This document shows positions 6,437-7,148 of a stretch of 7,148 nucleotides of DNA, one piece after another. Numbering within the stretch: position 1 is the stretch's first letter; the number at the start of each line of letters is the position of its first letter. Both the position numbers and the translations under genes were made by a program. Origin of the DNA: Euryarchaeota archaeon UBA170 (lineage in GTDB: Archaea > Thermoplasmatota > Poseidoniia > Poseidoniales > Thalassarchaeaceae); the NCBI GenBank assembly GCA_002499345.1, contig DALF01000014.1:1-7148 (forward strand). The letters run 5' to 3'. The notes under the pieces were generated by a model. The model ran no database searches, was not told the DNA's origin, and was given only the letters and a program-made list of their open reading frames with translations.

Positions 6437-7114
6437 ATGGAGGTACAGCTTTACTATTCATTAATCATGGGAATCTATGTGATGTTGGTTCTATATTCAA
6501 CAAAGATTCCCTACAGAATGATGGTCGAAAGAGGTGTGGAGGATATTCGTGCAGTGTACTACAACAGGAAGATTGTACATATGTTCGCCGGAGGGGTTGG
6601 GTCGCTTTGCGTACCGTTTCTCTTCACTGACTTCTGGTACCCCATGGTCTGTGGAATTATACTAACTATATTCACGTATATCGCCCATGTTTCTGGGAGG
6701 AGGATGTACTGGTTTCAGACGGAACAGAATCAGAATGATGTGAAATTCTCACTGATGTGGTGGGTATCGATCACCGTAATTTGGGCATTGGTTGGTGACC
6801 CTTGGTTAGCAATCATTCCTTCGCTATTCATGGCATTCGGAGATGGAATTACAGGTGTGGTTAGGAATCTCGTGGTGAGAAAGAGGTCGAAGAGCCCTAT
6901 AGGAAATGTGTTCATGTTCATTGTTAGCGCCCCTTTGGGCTGGTACGTCGGTAGCCTCGGGGACCCCTCTCTCCCTGGGTGGGGATTGATAGCTGCCGCT
7001 GTAGCTACGTTTGTAGAGAGATACGAGTTCGGCCCCATAGATGACAATATACTCATCACCGTGTTCTCGACTGTTGTTCTGATGATCGGCGTTTATTGGG
7101 GGCCGCTGTTCTGA
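6437..7114 (+). CDS. Dolichol/phytol kinase-like membrane enzyme (SEC59/COG0170 type)
   Basis: Probably a CTP-dependent kinase of a long-chain isoprenoid alcohol, such as dolichol or geranylgeraniol, in the cell membrane. It would supply phosphorylated carriers for glycosylation or recycle isoprenoid alcohols for lipids. The 225 residues carry the family pattern in order: NRKIVHMFAGG (43-53), FGDGITGVVRN (134-144), a basic RKRSKSPIGN (148-157) matching the usual Lys-Ser-x-x-Gly block, and ATFVERYEFGPIDDNILI (190-207) with the conserved Glu and Asp-Asp-Asn. Six to eight hydrophobic segments are present, starting at 7-23 and ending at 203-222. I chose the ATG at 6437 because it lies just before the first membrane segment and 28 bases after a TATA-like site. 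ATGs at 6356, 6392 or 6398 would add polar residues; the first two overlap the divergent PLP enzyme gene. Phosphatidate cytidylyltransferases share part of this pattern, so the substrate is uncertain. Confidence 0.8.
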   Translation: MEVQLYYSLIMGIYVMLVLYSTKIPYRMMVERGVEDIRAVYYNRKIVHMFAGGVGSLCVPFLFTDFWYPMVCGIILTIFTYIAHVSGRRMYWFQTEQNQNDVKFSLMWWVSITVIWALVGDPWLAIIPSLFMAFGDGITGVVRNLVVRKRSKSPIGNVFMFIVSAPLGWYVGSLGDPSLPGWGLIAAAVATFVERYEFGPIDDNILITVFSTVVLMIGVYWGPLF

Positions 7115-7148
7115 GAATTCCTCTGTCTCTGGGCCTCTATAGCCACAG

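Noticed and set aside
7115..7148. Possible convergent minus-strand gene ending at a TAG at 7137-7139.
   Set aside because: Only three codons remain before the window edge, so it cannot be told from chance.

Overview
The window most likely comes from an archaeal chromosome, probably a euryarchaeon and possibly a marine planktonic lineage such as Marine Group II/III. The support is a Dph5-type diphthine synthase (diphthamide is absent from bacteria), a Trm5-type tRNA methyltransferase with an N-terminal D1-like domain, and a SEC59/COG0170-type polyprenol kinase. All three are compact, intronless and tightly packed. The exact lineage is inference, because no rRNA or tRNA is present. I see no mobile element, CRISPR array, phage gene or RNA gene.

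Layout. Positions 47-1231 (minus) hold a Trm5-like tRNA (guanine37-N1)-methyltransferase. Starting almost back to back and facing the other way is a plus-strand cluster: dph5 (1257-2084), a 569-residue tryptophan-rich protein I do not recognise (2126-3835), and an unrecognised protein with about six membrane segments (3854-4573). The gaps are 41 and 18 bases, consistent with one operon. This cluster meets a minus-strand pair tail to tail across five bases. In transcription order that pair is a trans-sulfuration-type PLP enzyme (cystathionine gamma-synthase/lyase family, 5188-6393) followed by a LysE/RhtB-type amino-acid exporter (4579-5178). Diverging from the PLP enzyme is a dolichol/phytol kinase-like membrane enzyme (6437-7114). 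The 46 bases at the left edge and 34 bases at the right edge hold nothing that can be called.

How the genes may work together. Trm5 and Dph5 are both SAM-dependent and both protect reading-frame fidelity in translation, one on tRNA position 37 and the other on elongation factor 2. The PLP enzyme and LysE-type exporter look like a translationally coupled pair for synthesis or breakdown and export of sulfur-containing or related amino acids. The polyprenol kinase-like enzyme would act in membrane isoprenoid-phosphate metabolism and looks independent.

Most of the window is ordinary housekeeping. The parts worth a second look are the two unrecognised proteins downstream of dph5, the almost absent intergenic space between the divergent trm5 and dph5 starts, and a few non-canonical motif residues in Trm5 and Dph5.
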